Origin: Chrysoperla carnea
Lineage: Eukaryota; Arthropoda; Insecta; Neuroptera; Chrysopidae
Direction: 5' to 3'
Length of the DNA stretch: 64,000 bases
Assembly: GCF_905475395.1 (NCBI RefSeq)
Contig: NC_058337.1
Location: forward strand, 129,973,960 to 130,037,959
Shown: piece by piece, positions 32,900 to 44,497 of the stretch
Layout: the number at the start of each line of letters is the position of its first letter
How positions within the stretch are numbered: the stretch's first letter is position 1
Translations under genes and position numbers: made by a program
Notes under the pieces: generated by a model
What the model was told of the DNA's origin: nothing
What the model saw: only the letters and a program-made list of their open reading frames with translations
The model's database searches: none

Positions 32900-34198
32900 C
32901 TAATAGGCGTATGATCAAAAAAATGTACCGCTTAGAGAAAAACAAACGAGAGAAATAATATTAAGATTTAATTTTTATTCAATTTGTAATTTGTACATCG
33001 TATCTGTATTAAAATTGCCTATAAAGACGATCATAAAATCCCTTTTTTTACAAAGGGCTTGTTATACAGGAGGTACAGAATTTCGAAAATATGTTATCCT
33101 AAGGCTACATTGGATTTATTCGCGGTGGATCAGTCGATCCACGAAAAACACGTATTTCGATTCAAGGGGTAATGAGCAGCAAAGGTTTTTTTTTTTACGT
33201 TTTTCACACAAAATTATGTAAATTTTACTGAAAAAATAAATTTATTGTTATCGAAACACAAATCCTTGGAAAATGTATCAAATAAGCAACAAATATCTTA
33301 AAAAATTTACTGAAATCTGAGCTGGTGTAAAAAATGTTACTTTTATCCCTCATTTCGTCTTTCATTTTAACAGACTTTGCTGTATTTTGATTTTATAAAA
33401 GCACACTGTATATTAAATGTTTATTTGTCTAGACATAGTTTAAAATATATCAAGAGCTTCAGCCAAAATCATACACGAATGGGGTCATTGTTTCTGGTCG
33501 GATGAGTTTAATATCTTTAGCTCATATTTTGAATACGGTTTTATGAGGAATATTATTTAAAAACTTATTTTAAGAGAAAAAATGAGCTACTCTTTTTATT
33601 CGCCTGGAAAAGACTCTACCTTGTGGTTAGAGCAAAATAAAAATTTTTAACGTTGAATTAAAATGAATTTCCACAGAATGTAAAATTATTTTTTCATGAT
33701 AACAAAACTATGTTAATTTTAATAATAAATTTTATTTCGTAAAAGTTATAATTTTTCATATGCAACGCGACGTAATAAAAACTATAAAGCAAGAAAATTA
33801 TACAAAAAAAAGTATTTTGAAATCAATCATTTAAATAAAAGACAATGCATACATTTTCCTATTAATGGAGAGTATAAGTAAACTTAAGCAAATTGATGAT
33901 TGTCCAGACTATCAAATAAGAAATATGATAGTATTAGCTCGATGCGTGCGGAATTTTGCGTATCCGTGGCTTAAAGTCTACAACAGGCTAAAGAAAAATA
34001 TATAAGTGTGTGATTTACTTTTCTTTTATTTATAGGCAACTTCATTACAGATATGATATACAAATTACATTATGAACAAAATTAAATCTTAATACTTTAA
34101 GATTTACTTGAATTATGTCCTTAAATCCCGAAGAGGGCGTAAGGCCTCAAAAAAAGTACAGATTTCTATAGACGTAGGTACAGATCTTTTTGTGGCAT
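32900..34198. other. AT-rich intergenic DNA, nothing recognised
   Basis: No exon or RNA gene supported. A small perfect hairpin, GTGGATC-agtc-GATCCAC, sits at 33125-33142. Confidence 0.45.
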
Positions 34199-34396
34199 AT
34201 TCAAGAAAGCGAAATTTTCTGCTCTTGTAGGTAAATTTTTTTATTTGCCTAAATTTGTGTTACAACTGTTACCAGTCAATAATTTATAATTAATGTATTC
34301 AAGAAAGCGAAGTTTTCTCGTCTTGTAGGTAAATTTTTTTTATTTGCCTAAATTTGTTTACGACTGTTAAATGTCAATAATTTAAAATTAATGTAT
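34199..34396. repeat. Tandem duplication, two ~98 bp units
   Basis: 'attcaagaaagcgaaatttt' at 34199 recurs as 'attcaagaaagcgaagtttt' at about 34297, each followed by 'cttgtaggtaaa', 'atttgcctaaatttgt' and 'gtcaataattta'. The second unit has small indels. Confidence 0.8.
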
Positions 34397-35164
34397 TCTA
34401 ATCGGAAAAAATATTGGTATTGTTATTTAGCATTTAAAATTATTTCTCATAAATATGTAACAATTTGTTATCGATGCCATCAGAACTGGATTGATTTTTA
34501 ATTATATCAATTAGTTATCAATATTAAAAATTTACATGCCATTTAATTCTTTATTATTTCATTTCTTATTTTCAACAATAAAAGACAACCCCATGAAGTT
34601 TGGGCCCCAGTTATGGCACCAAATTTTTTCTTCGACAACACTCAAATACTATTTTTATGGATAGATAATTCTTGGCCATGTATTAAGATATCAATCGTTG
34701 ATTTGTTATTGAAGGGATTTTCGAATAGGTGGTAGTCCAATACAATCAATACATATTTCTTAGATGTTAATCTAATAATTAAAAACAAATCCTTTTCAAA
34801 TCATTTTAGTGGAGCAGTAATTTCAACATGATTTTTTTTTTTATAATTAAAGAATATAATCTTAATTTTCCAGATAGAAATTAGGTTACTATACTAGCAC
34901 ATCACTCGTTATTTAACGCAATTAGTCTCAGATAAACTAGTCTAAATTGAATTAGGAAACAAATTTAAAGTTCAGTCCTCTTAAAATACACTCTTGAAAA
35001 CGTTGAAAACGGATCTCGTAACAATAATAATAAGCCTTGATACTAATAAATGGGCAACGGAGTTTTGAGGGCACTTTCTCAAAAGAAAAAGTAAAGAAAA
35101 AAGTATAAGTAGAAAAATGCGAAGTCGACGGAAAATTATACCAATTTTGCAAATGAAATCACAA
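34397..35164. other. AT-rich intergenic DNA, nothing recognised
   Basis: No supported gene or repeat. Confidence 0.45.
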
Positions 35165-35400
35165 TAAAGATAGAATGTCTAATGCGATTCTCCACACTTG
35201 TTTTCCAGTAGCAATTCTTGACCATGTATTTCCACCGCTAGTTTCTAAACTCATCCGACCCTTTTCTACATTGTCTCCCACAATTTCTACTGTTCATTTA
35301 TGGTGTCCAGAATATAATTCGCTTTGCCTATCGATCAGCTTTTTATTGTGGAATGTGTCCTGCCTAGGTACGCTTTAGCTTTTTATCAATCAATTTTGCT
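35165..35400 (-). pseudogene. Decayed LINE reverse transcriptase C-terminal tail
   Basis: On the minus strand, pieces in shifting frames resemble the conserved end of RTE/Jockey-type ORF2 proteins (the GRPxxRWxDE ... AGxxWxxxAxDRxxWR pattern). Visible pieces are CGRQCRKGSDEFRN and, one frame over, GGNTWSRIATGKQVWRIAL. Several stops and frameshifts are present. The assignment rests on pattern similarity only. Confidence 0.45.
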
Positions 35401-35760
35401 GAGCGAATTTGTGTTTCTGAACGTATCTCCTCGTTTCTTATTTTTTCTTTCCGGGTAATATTGAGAATACAGTGTTCTATTCTACTCTTCCATCTCTTCT
35501 CGTAACAAAAGGAATAATTAATAGTATCTGCCATCGCGATATCAGGATTTATGTAATCTATAACGTGTATAAAGCTGCAGTTCGCTATAAAATTTTTGAT
35601 AACAATACGAATTGTTCACTTATTACAGAACTGTTTTACACTATATTATTAATAAAAATACACCTTGTTGAAGTTAATTCAAGGTCATAATTTTGTTTTG
35701 TGTTAATAGTAATTAGTTGAATTTTAATTATATTTTGTTTATATAATCAACCATTTTTGG

Positions 35761-36197
35761 TCCGGGAGATCAACGAGATTTATTTCGGATAATTAAGCAT
35801 CAAGCAAATATTACGAAAGCTGCTTCGTTTTCACGTGGTATGTTCTTTTTAACGCGGTTAAGTGGCCAATTGTGGCCAATTACGAACGCCTCAAACTCCG
35901 TGGCCGAAAGCTGCTTGCTTCTTTGTGCAAGGGATGGAAGTTTGTGTTAATTAATTGCTTAGAGAGGGCAACATTTGTTCATTTATAATTAAATTATCTT
36001 TCTATTAGAGTAACAAGGAAACTGACATACGTCAAAGTGAAGCCTGTGCGTTCAATTAAAAATTTTCCGAGCCGCGTGAAAAAGAATATACCCCGTACAT
36101 TTTTCGTAGATAAAAAGTTGGACATCTCATCGAAACGAAGTCATTTATGTTTTATTTAGCATAAAGCTTCATCCCGTAAAAACCTTTTGATCTCCCG
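35761..36197. mobile_element. Candidate MITE with short inverted ends
   Basis: The ends are 'ccgggagatcaacgagattt' near 35762 and, in complement, 'aaccttttgatctcccgg' ending near 36197, giving a 12 bp perfect core CCGGGAGATCAA about 435 bp apart. The interior is slightly GC-richer than its flanks and has no reading frame. A target duplication was not identified. Confidence 0.4.
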
Positions 36198-37319
36198 GGC
36201 TATTTATTATAATTGTAATAAATATGATTATGATGCTTATTTAAAAAAAAAATGGTTTAAAAGCAAATATTAATGATCTCCGTGCTTGTTCTAAGAAAAT
36301 TTCTTAAAGGATTCATATAATAGTTTTTTTTTTTTTTTTCATAACATTAAAAAAACCAATTTAAACCTAATATAGAAATAACAATAGCATATTAATTTAA
36401 TTATTATAAATATTCGATAATCGATATTTAATATCGTCTTTTGATTCGAGGGTTTTTGTATATAGTTGTACGATTTTAGGGCGAGGGGAAAGGTTGACCC
36501 TTGAAAAGTTGCCTAGTGACACAATGTCACATGGGCCCAATATGTAAATCCTGTTTATAACAGCAAGTCAGTGACTACACATGCTTTGAGGTATGAAATT
36601 TAGAGAAAACCGTATCAAGGCAATTCTGTTAAATTTGTGCAAAATGGTCAGGGAAAATCTCATATAAACGTTTTTATATGATCTTTATCTTTATCTATGC
36701 TTTAAATTTTACCGGATTTGCTGTTTAATATATAATTCTATACTGCAAACTTTATGAATTAATTTAAAAGTTACAACTTTTAATTAAAAAACTGTGTTTT
36801 CTATCAAAAATTCCTTCTTGGGTAACTTTTGAGATACCAGTATTCATTTTCTCATTTAATTGTTAGCAACGCTTCCTATACAAACTTTCTTTAATTTTTA
36901 TTGGTATATATTTACATTAAAAAATTGATAACGTATAAAAAAATATTATATACCTTGATATACATTTTTCATTTGTCACTGATAAGAAAATGAGCTCAAA
37001 CAACGGGTATTGTGTAACCTATGTTTTAATTTCTATTGTAAAAAATGACTTTGACAATAATAAATAGTCATTTTCAAAAGTGGAATAAAATAATTATGAA
37101 AAAACTCTAATTATAATAGGCTTGTTGATTAAACTTTTTTTATTACTTCAGGTGAAAAGTTCTCACGGCATGGACAGAAAAGTGAAGTTGGTTTGTAAAA
37201 ATACTGTGAATTTCGCAAATTATGAAAGCTTAAAATTATTTATTAAACAAAGAGGAAGATATAGATTAGTGACGTCGATGTCCAATCTCACCACAGAGAT
37301 ACATATAAAATACTTATAA
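36198..37319. other. AT-rich intergenic DNA, nothing recognised
   Basis: No exon, RNA gene or repeat supported. Confidence 0.45.
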
Positions 37320-37480
37320 AACTTTGTGTTGCTAAAAGGAGATGGACAACAATCTTTGAATGCTTATAACTTTTTCGGTTTTTAATCAATTTCAAATTTT
37401 GTTATGATATCAAGTTTAGTTTTTCATTTTCATGCGTAATATGGGAAATTCGATATCAGGCAACTATCATATTTAGGAAT
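37320..37480 (+). repeat. Dispersed repeat (Rep-E), copy 2
   Basis: Matches the minus strand of 32450-32635: 'ctttttcggtttttaatcaa', 'aaattttgttatgatatcaa' and 'gtaatatgggaaattcgata'. Confidence 0.5.
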
Positions 37481-37619
37481 CCACAAACTTCATATTCTGT
37501 TTTAGAGACTAATAGTGCACGGTTTCTACTTTATAAGCTTATATTTAACTTCCAGTGAAATAATTTCTTATCGATTATGATCTGAAGTTGCAAATAATAC
37601 AAAATTAAACATAATAGTT

Positions 37620-37823
37620 CAGCCAATTTCTTTTTGTGAGGTTTTCTTTAGAGTCACGTCTATATCAACAAAAATGCAACGTTGATGCACTTAAAAACTA
37701 ACTTTCGCCAAGTTATAGCCGAAATAATTTCCTGAAATTTGCGAAAAGTTCTAGAAAATTACCTCAAACGAATAACTTGCTGCAGAAAATCCAGAGGTGG
37801 ACTCCTTTTTCGACTAACATTAT
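37620..37823 (+). pseudogene. Tc1/mariner-like transposase C-terminal remnant (Rep-D)
   Basis: One frame reads NATLMHLKTNFRQVIAEII, a stop, then NLRKVLENYLKRITCCRKSR and GGLLFRLTLLY. This is the best preserved example of the tail seen at 13048-13450 and 46195-46610. It runs directly into a Rep-A copy at 37824. Confidence 0.6.
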
Positions 37824-38177
37824 TATACCATGCATATATGTAATATACAAGGTATACTAAGTTTAGTCCCAAGTTTGTAACGCTTAAAAATATTGATGCT
37901 TCGAGCAAAATTTTGGTATAGGTGTTCATAAAATCATCTAATTAGTCCAATTCCGAAATCCAAAAACTTTAAATGTAAAAAATGTTCCTTACCAAAATAT
38001 AAACAACTTTTTTTCGTAAACATCACTGTTTACCCGTGAGGGCGCAAATTAGGCGTAAATTGTATAGTATGTAATATATAAATTGTATATATATGTGTAA
38101 TGTGATAGAGTAATCAGCACTATTTATGCATGGTATTTCAACAATAAACTCAGTCAATTGTTTGTTTTCACTTGTTT
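37824..38177 (-). repeat. Rep-A dispersed repeat, internally deleted copy
   Basis: Runs on the reverse strand from 'tataccatgcatatatg' to 'gttttcacttgt'. The middle, including the (GGAC)n and 'gacccaattgacc' blocks, is missing: 'aatcatctaattagtccaat' joins almost directly to 'aaaaactttaaatgtaaa'. Confidence 0.75.
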
Positions 38178-39910
38178 TTCATATTAAATGGAGAATACTT
38201 AATCTAAGATAATATTAGATTATTTTTAGATAGCTCTACCAGAGAAGAATAAAGTATTAAATAAGGGTTTTTATCACAGATGAATTTTACGTACGATTTG
38301 AAGCTCCATTAGTTACAAAAAAGTGCCCCCCCCCTATAATTTAGCAATTTGAAAAAAATCTAAAAAAGAAAATTCTAGGAAGTACTATTTCTAGTACTCA
38401 ATATAAACAAAGAATGTTTAAGAGTTCATTTGTTCAACTAATACCGATTTTCCATCTTTTCGGGTGGTAAGTACGTTTTCTAAATAAAGGAAGAAAAATT
38501 ATTAACACAAAAAATTAAAAAGTAATTACTAATCTTTCCGGTATGAGTTTAAATAAAATTGAATAATCAAATAAAAGAACAATAAAAGAAATTGATTAAA
38601 TTAAAATTTCATTATATTTATATATTTATTCATTCGCCACACCACCGCAAGAATTATAAAGAATTGGTCTTTTAAAGAACTTGAACGGTGAGGTCATGGT
38701 AACATTGACGACTAACAAATTAAATGTACACAAAAGCATTGACGCAAATGTTACACCATTTATGTAATGTAAGTTGCGTGTGAAAAAAAATAACGTGTAA
38801 GGAGGTGAAAGAAAACTAAATGTATAATAAAATGGCATTAATTAGCTGCATGTATTTAGCACCACGCTTCCATCATAGATACATTTTAACGTTATAGTAA
38901 TACTTTTTCCAAATAAGTGACGAGTAACATCTGTGCGAAGACAACATAAATAATAAAAAAATCGTGCATTTTTCTACTCAGTGGGTAGTTTTTGAAATAT
39001 TACCTTTTAGACTTTAATTCTGTGCGATTTTGGAGATATTTCAAAAAGTACTTTTTTATTCACCATGGATTTTTAAGTTTTTTAAGTTTGAATACCCATA
39101 AATATTCCAAAAAAGAAACTTTGATTGAACGTCTCGTCTTAAACGTATCTATTGAAGAAGATGCTCCAGGAATATCACCTCTCGCATTAAAAGGACAATT
39201 TTTGTAATTTTTGTATCAAGATTATGCTAGAAGACGTTATTTTCCCAAATGAAAGACAGATAAATTTTCCCGACTTTTGCAAATATTCAACGGTACAACT
39301 CCTTTTAAAAAAATCAATCAGATCTCAAAAAAAAAAAATTGTTTTGGAATTCGGAACTTAGTATTATGGGTAATTTCGACCACAAAATTCGTGTTTATTA
39401 GGTAGTTTATGAGGTATCACCTAATAAAAATTTCCAGATTTCATACGATTTAGATAAAACAGGTGACTTGAATACTTTTTGGATTGGTAATTACCTCGAT
39501 TAATCCGCGCTTTTAATAATAATACGAAAAACTCAAGTCATTAGGACGAATTTGAAATTTAATTTGAATTTTTTCCTCTAGTGTATTATTCGACTACGGT
39601 CATTATGGAGACACTCATGGCGAAATAAATACATGGATACTTGAAAAGGAAATAAAAATTTAAGTTGAGTGCAAACATACATTTATTAATCGTATGCGTT
39701 ATTTCAAATTAATATTTTATAAGCATAAACAAAATATTCGTGTGCTTAATAAACTATTAAAATAATAACCTAAAACTTTTAAAAGTTTAAGAAAGTTCAA
39801 TTTATATATGGGTTGTTCATATTAAAACAGTATCAATTAAATTTTCAATTAAATACATATAGAAATACTTTTATCTTATATATTATTTCTTTAGCCTGTT
39901 TTAGGAAAAC
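38178..39910. other. AT-rich intergenic DNA, nothing recognised
   Basis: Short open frames exist on both strands, but none has splice context or a recognisable product. Confidence 0.45.
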
Positions 39911-39993
39911 AAATTCATTATGGCGGTCGCTAATGACCTAGACGTTAAAAGCGACCTTAAATAAAATTAAAAAAAAAAAAAAAATTCATTATG
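39911..39993 (+). mobile_element. Tiny 5'-truncated LINE copy with target-site duplication
   Basis: A 59 bp insert (39923-39981) begins GCGGTCGCTAATGACCTAGA, reads on through GCGACCTTAAATAAAATT and ends in a poly(A) run. It is flanked by the 12 bp direct repeat aaattcattatg (39911-39922 and 39982-39993). The 3' end wording is that of common insect LINEs. This is a textbook reverse-transcription footprint with extreme 5' truncation. Confidence 0.75.
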
Positions 39994-40130
39994 CTATTTG
40001 TATTTCATATCTGTGATAAAAATTGCCTATAAATAAAAAAAAGTAGATTGATATTATTATATGTATCACTTATCTCCAGCCTGTTTTTAGTTAATTTACC
40101 TAGTTAATAAAAGCTATTAGTTCATTCAAG

Positions 40131-40201
40131 ATGTTTATCCCATTTAAAAGTTTCGTTTTTGCCTTTATATTTATACTGACCACTGAAGACTTAACAGAAA
40201 G
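40131..40201 (+). other. Possible signal-peptide first exon
   Basis: An ATG at 40131 opens MFIPFKSFVFAFIFILTTED and then LTER, which resembles a secretory signal peptide, and meets a possible donor AG|GTACGA at 40201. No continuing exon was found downstream, so this could easily be chance in AT-rich sequence. Confidence 0.15.
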
Positions 40202-41611
40202 GTACGACTTCAAATAATGGTGAATTTTTGTGACACATTATTGACATACAACTAACAACTAATACAAAAGAAATGATCCTTAAGTTTATAACGGTACCTC
40301 AGCCCCAAATCTACGTTTTTTTAAAACTTGGTAGGAACTTGATAATTATGCCTTGTCTTTCCAGCGTTTGATAAAATTTTAACTCACAAAAGGGAGAACT
40401 TTTAGTGGGAAAATACCCTTTAATAAATTAGCACTCTTTATCTATTTGCTAATAATTTTAATTTGTGTGACATAAAATTAAACACAGGAGACATAAAACC
40501 GGAAAGACAACATGATAATCAAGATATTTCCTTAATCTTAAGGATCCTCAGTGTTTTATTCTTCCATTGCCATACGTTTATTCGGTGAAAATGGAAGTTT
40601 GTTCATTTTTTTAAGCTAAATTCGGTAATAAACGTACATAAAAGTGCATATTTATCTGTAAACTAATTTTTCCGTTTGTCTTTGCGGTACAGTAACCGGA
40701 TATAATAAAAATAAATATTAACCTTGAAAACGATACTTACATATTACCGATTCATATATTACTGTTTAAATACATATTGCCTGGATAAGAAATCGTGGAA
40801 AAATCACATTTTCTTTTATTAAAGTCTTTAGCTGTTTTCAAAGCAAAAAAAATAATTGAGCTGAACTTTATTGGGAAAAATATGGTGTAGATTTATTATT
40901 TATAAATAATAACTGTGGAAGAACTAGAAATACAGAAATTTGCTCGAGTTATAGGTAAGATACTTTACTTGAAATTTTCTTGAACTATTATAAAATGCTT
41001 TTGATTTGTATTATAAAATGCGTTTGCCACAATATTTCAAATGTATAACTAGACTTATTTAAATAGTAAATTTTTGCGAATTTTTTTAAAATTTTGTTCT
41101 ATAGCAGAAAATTTGTGTACCTATAATTGACTTGTTTTAAATATAGACTAATTATCTTTTATTTATAAATTTTCAACGAAGAATATATCGCAATTTTATT
41201 AAATAGTTCACTCCATAAATAATTCAATTAAATTAGTAAGTCCTTCGATATCCAGCAGTATTTAAAAAAAGAGAACTTGTTTCTTTTTAAATATTCACGA
41301 AATATTTTTTATAAATTTAATAGTTTTAAAGATGCTTTGAAATTAACAATTATTGTCTTTTTACTAAAAAACGGCCCGTAGCTTATAAACTAGTAAAGCT
41401 GATACGAAATCGAATCTAAATACGAAAACGATGTCAAAAAAAAAAAAAAAATCAAAGAATCAAAAAAGCTGTAAATAAAATCATATAAGACACACGTATT
41501 GTTTTTTTTTTGCAACTTAAAGTCAGCCATGTTAATTAAGCCACGTCTCTATAAGGATGAATTTTTGTTGACTTCGTGTTGAGTCATAGTTTTGTTGACT
41601 TTGAGTTGAGA
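40202..41611. other. AT-rich intergenic DNA, nothing recognised
   Basis: No supported gene, RNA gene or repeat. Confidence 0.45.
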
Positions 41612-41744
41612 CAGACTTACATTTCGCTAAATATCGATGTTTCGATTGCAACGCATCCATTCTCACTAGCTATATGAATAAATTTAGTCACTGAGATGGT
41701 TGCCTTGCAATCGAAATATCGATATTTAGCAAAATGAAAGTCTG
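41612..41744. repeat. 133 bp hairpin element with 40 bp arms
   Basis: 'cagacttacatttcgctaaa' followed by 'tatcgatgtttcgattgcaa' (41612-41651) pairs with 'ttgcaatcgaaatatcgata' followed by 'tttagcaaaatgaaagtctg' (41705-41744), with only a few mismatches. Compact size suggests a very short MITE or a structured RNA; no TSD was confirmed. Confidence 0.65.
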
Positions 41745-42853
41745 TTGTATGTTTTTTAATCATATTTTATCAGTAAAATTTCTTAATATACAATTTTATT
41801 TCCAATATCGTGGTATTTATTTCAATAACCACGCCTCTATGTTAATTTTCAAACATGACAGCCAAATTAAAATGCCAAAATATTATATTAAACAGATCTG
41901 ATTTTTTGACACATACATTTTTTTACATTTAACCGCCAAATAAAACCACAATTTTTGGTCTAGCTTATCGATTTATTATTTATTTTATGAGTTTGACTGT
42001 CATTTTTCGATAAAAACCACCAGTTATGAGAAAATTAACAAATATACCGAATAGTAAATATAAATTGAACGACACGGTAATTCGAGAGCGACAACAATAA
42101 TAACATGCAGCTGTAAGAGCAGGTAGATTGCGGCTTACAAAACAGGCGTGAGGTGAAGTTGAGGTAACTCAAGTGGCCTGTTTGTGATGGAGTGATTATC
42201 TAACTATACCAAAAAACAAATTTCATTGCAAAACAAATGAGTTGAGATTTCTGAGAGCTTTTGTCCGGGAACTTGGTATAAATACTCCACTGTGGACCGG
42301 TACGCTAGTCTTCCCTATTGAGTGATGTTATTAACTGTTGCAAACAACACGCAGAACATATTGAAAGCATAGGAAAATTTTCGAAAATTGTTAATAAAAA
42401 TATGAAAATCGATCCTCATATTATTATGAATACAATTTGCCCTTAGCAACCACATTATTATTATTGGAAACCACTGTTTTTTTTTCTATATTTCTTGATT
42501 ACCTGAAATAAAAGTATAATATATTGTAGCGGTATATCTATGTTGTAAGTCGTAACAGGTGACACAGTTGACTAAAATATTGATTATTTCAGAAAATATA
42601 AAATTTCATGTGCTTTCATTCTTATTATATTTTTATAAAAATTTCTCATTCAAATGAAAATAATATACTAATTAATAAAAAATTATCAATTTTAATCATA
42701 TAAAAAAAATCACCTAAAATTGAAAAATTCGAACTACCCATAAATTTCTATTTATAATTTTCTTTTCTAAAATTTATTAATCCTACCCCGGAAAATTTTT
42801 TGTGTAAACAATATTGTTATTGTAATTTTTGTTATTTTTAGACAATAATTATT
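41745..42853. other. Upstream region of ARL6
   Basis: No repeat was recognised. The ARL6 promoter is expected here; a slightly less AT-rich stretch at about 42065-42320 is the best candidate, but no core motif is claimed. Confidence 0.35.
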
Positions 42854-42907
42854 GTGTTATTTTTATCTAATAAGTTATGTGGTGAAAACAACTTTGGTGA
42901 AAAAAAT

Positions 42908-44351
42908 ATGGGTTTATTTGGAAAATTAGCACATTTTTTGGGTTTGAAGAAACGTGAAGTTCATGTTTTGGTTATTGGATTAAATAATAGCGGAAAAAGT
43001 ACGGTGGTTAATCATTTTAAGAGTGAAGAAGATCGTGTTACGGAAATTGTTCCGACTGTTGGTTTCAATGTGGAAAAATTTCAGAGTAAGTCTCTAAAAA
43101 AGTTTAATTTAAGCTGAAACTTTTGAGATTTCGAAAAGGTTTAATATGTTGCAGGAATATTTGACAAAGCCCCAACAACTCATTCAAAAAATTTTTGAAC
43201 GAAATCATTAGATTTGATTATTGAAAGTTGCCTATGCTATATAAAAATAAATTTAGGAAAAAAATTCTTAAAGCAGTATAATTTTTAACTCGAACACTGC
43301 GGGAAAATATTTTTTCTTGAGTAATCATAGACCGTAATAGGGCGACATCTTAGGGTACATGATTTTCTCGGTTTTTTCAATATCGAAAAATTTGTTTTCC
43401 ATCTTTTCGAATAGTTGTAGGCACTGCCATTTAAACTGAATAAATTTTGTGATAAAACCTAGCCTCGGAAAATAGCAGGAAGATTGGAAGTGCCAAAGAG
43501 CTTGGAAATAGGAGGAATTTTATAAAGAAACATGACAATTTCCCGAGTTTTAGTTTCAAAAAGGAAACGCATATCATCAAAACTGCAAAGGTCCAAAAAA
43601 GGAAAATGAATTCTTACCGTTCCCTTGTAAAGGTCTCCTCATTTTAGTCACAACTGAAACATTTGTTGTCGGCTTCCTATTTTTCACCTGAGAGAGAAGC
43701 GGATAACTGAGTTTTCACCTGAGAGAGAAGCGGATAACTACGTTTATTAACGTGGCTCTGATTTGTCAGAGAAAAGAAGGCTGTTCACGTGGTTTTGATC
43801 CTGTACAAAAGTCTTTGAGGTTTCTCGAAATGAAGGGGATGAATTTGGAAACATTTTTGTTGAAAACGATTTCATTTTGGCTTAAATCAAACTTTTTATG
43901 CATGAAATATTACATTCAAGTAGTAAAAATTGCCTATATTTAATATTTTCCAGATCAAAACCTAGGTTTTACAGCATTTGATATGAGTGGCCATGGACGA
44001 TATCGTGATTTATGGGAACATTATTACAAAGATTGTCAAGGTGTAATTTTCGTCATCGATTCCTCAGATCGACTCCGTTTAGTGGTCGTTAAAGATGAAT
44101 TAGATCTATTATTACAACATCCAGATATAGCAAGTAGACGAATACCAATATTATTTTTTGCAAATAAAATGGATTGTAAGGATGCATTAAGTAGCGTTAA
44201 AATTGCAAGTGCATTAGCACTAGAACGTATTGTGGATAAACCATGGCATATTAGTGCTAGTAATGCCATCAGTGGTGAAGGTTTGAACGAAGGTGTTGAA
44301 TGGTTAACGCAACAAATCAGAGAGGGTGTACTGATGAGGAAAGCTCAATAG
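42908..44351 (+). CDS. Arl6: ADP-ribosylation factor-like GTPase 6 (ARL6/BBS3)
   Basis: Two exons, 42908-43085 and 43954-44351, join in phase (A|AT) and give 191 residues; human ARL6 has 186. The N-terminus [20 protein letters not shown] is characteristic of ARL6. Motifs are P-loop GLNNSGKS (24-31), switch I PTVGF (Thr50), switch [12 protein letters not shown] (68-77), NKMD (130-133) and the SASNA guanine-binding loop. ARL6-GTP recruits the BBSome coat to membranes for ciliary trafficking, so in an insect it would act in ciliated sensory neurons and possibly sperm. The residue matching the catalytic Gln73 is His73 here (codon CAT). An in-frame ATG 54 nt upstream would add 18 residues unlike the family; the start at 42908 fits the known N-terminus. 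Confidence 0.95.
43681..43740. repeat. 31 bp tandem duplication in ARL6 intron
   Basis: 'ttttcacctgagagagaagc' followed by 'ggataact' occurs at 43681 and again at 43712 with no differences until the final bases. A recent slippage-type duplication. Confidence 0.85.
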
Positions 44352-44491
44352 TAGCGCGCGAATATTTATATATTTATATATTTATTATAAAAAAAAATTT
44401 ATGAAATACTCTTGTCAATTGACTCCTTTATATAAAAATAATATATAATTAAATTTATTGATTATTTCAAAAAAAAAAATTGCATGTTTTA

Positions 44492-44497
44492 AATAAA
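44492..44497 (+). terminator. Candidate ARL6 polyadenylation signal
   Basis: AATAAA about 140 bases after the ARL6 stop codon, in AT-rich 3' flank. Confidence 0.45.

Noticed and set aside
42854..42907. Upstream in-frame ATG of ARL6
   Set aside because: It would add 18 residues absent from the family; the ATG at 42908 gives the conserved MGLF start.
44036..44269. Minus-strand open frame within ARL6 exon 2
   Set aside because: Antisense shadow of the conserved ARL6 coding sequence.
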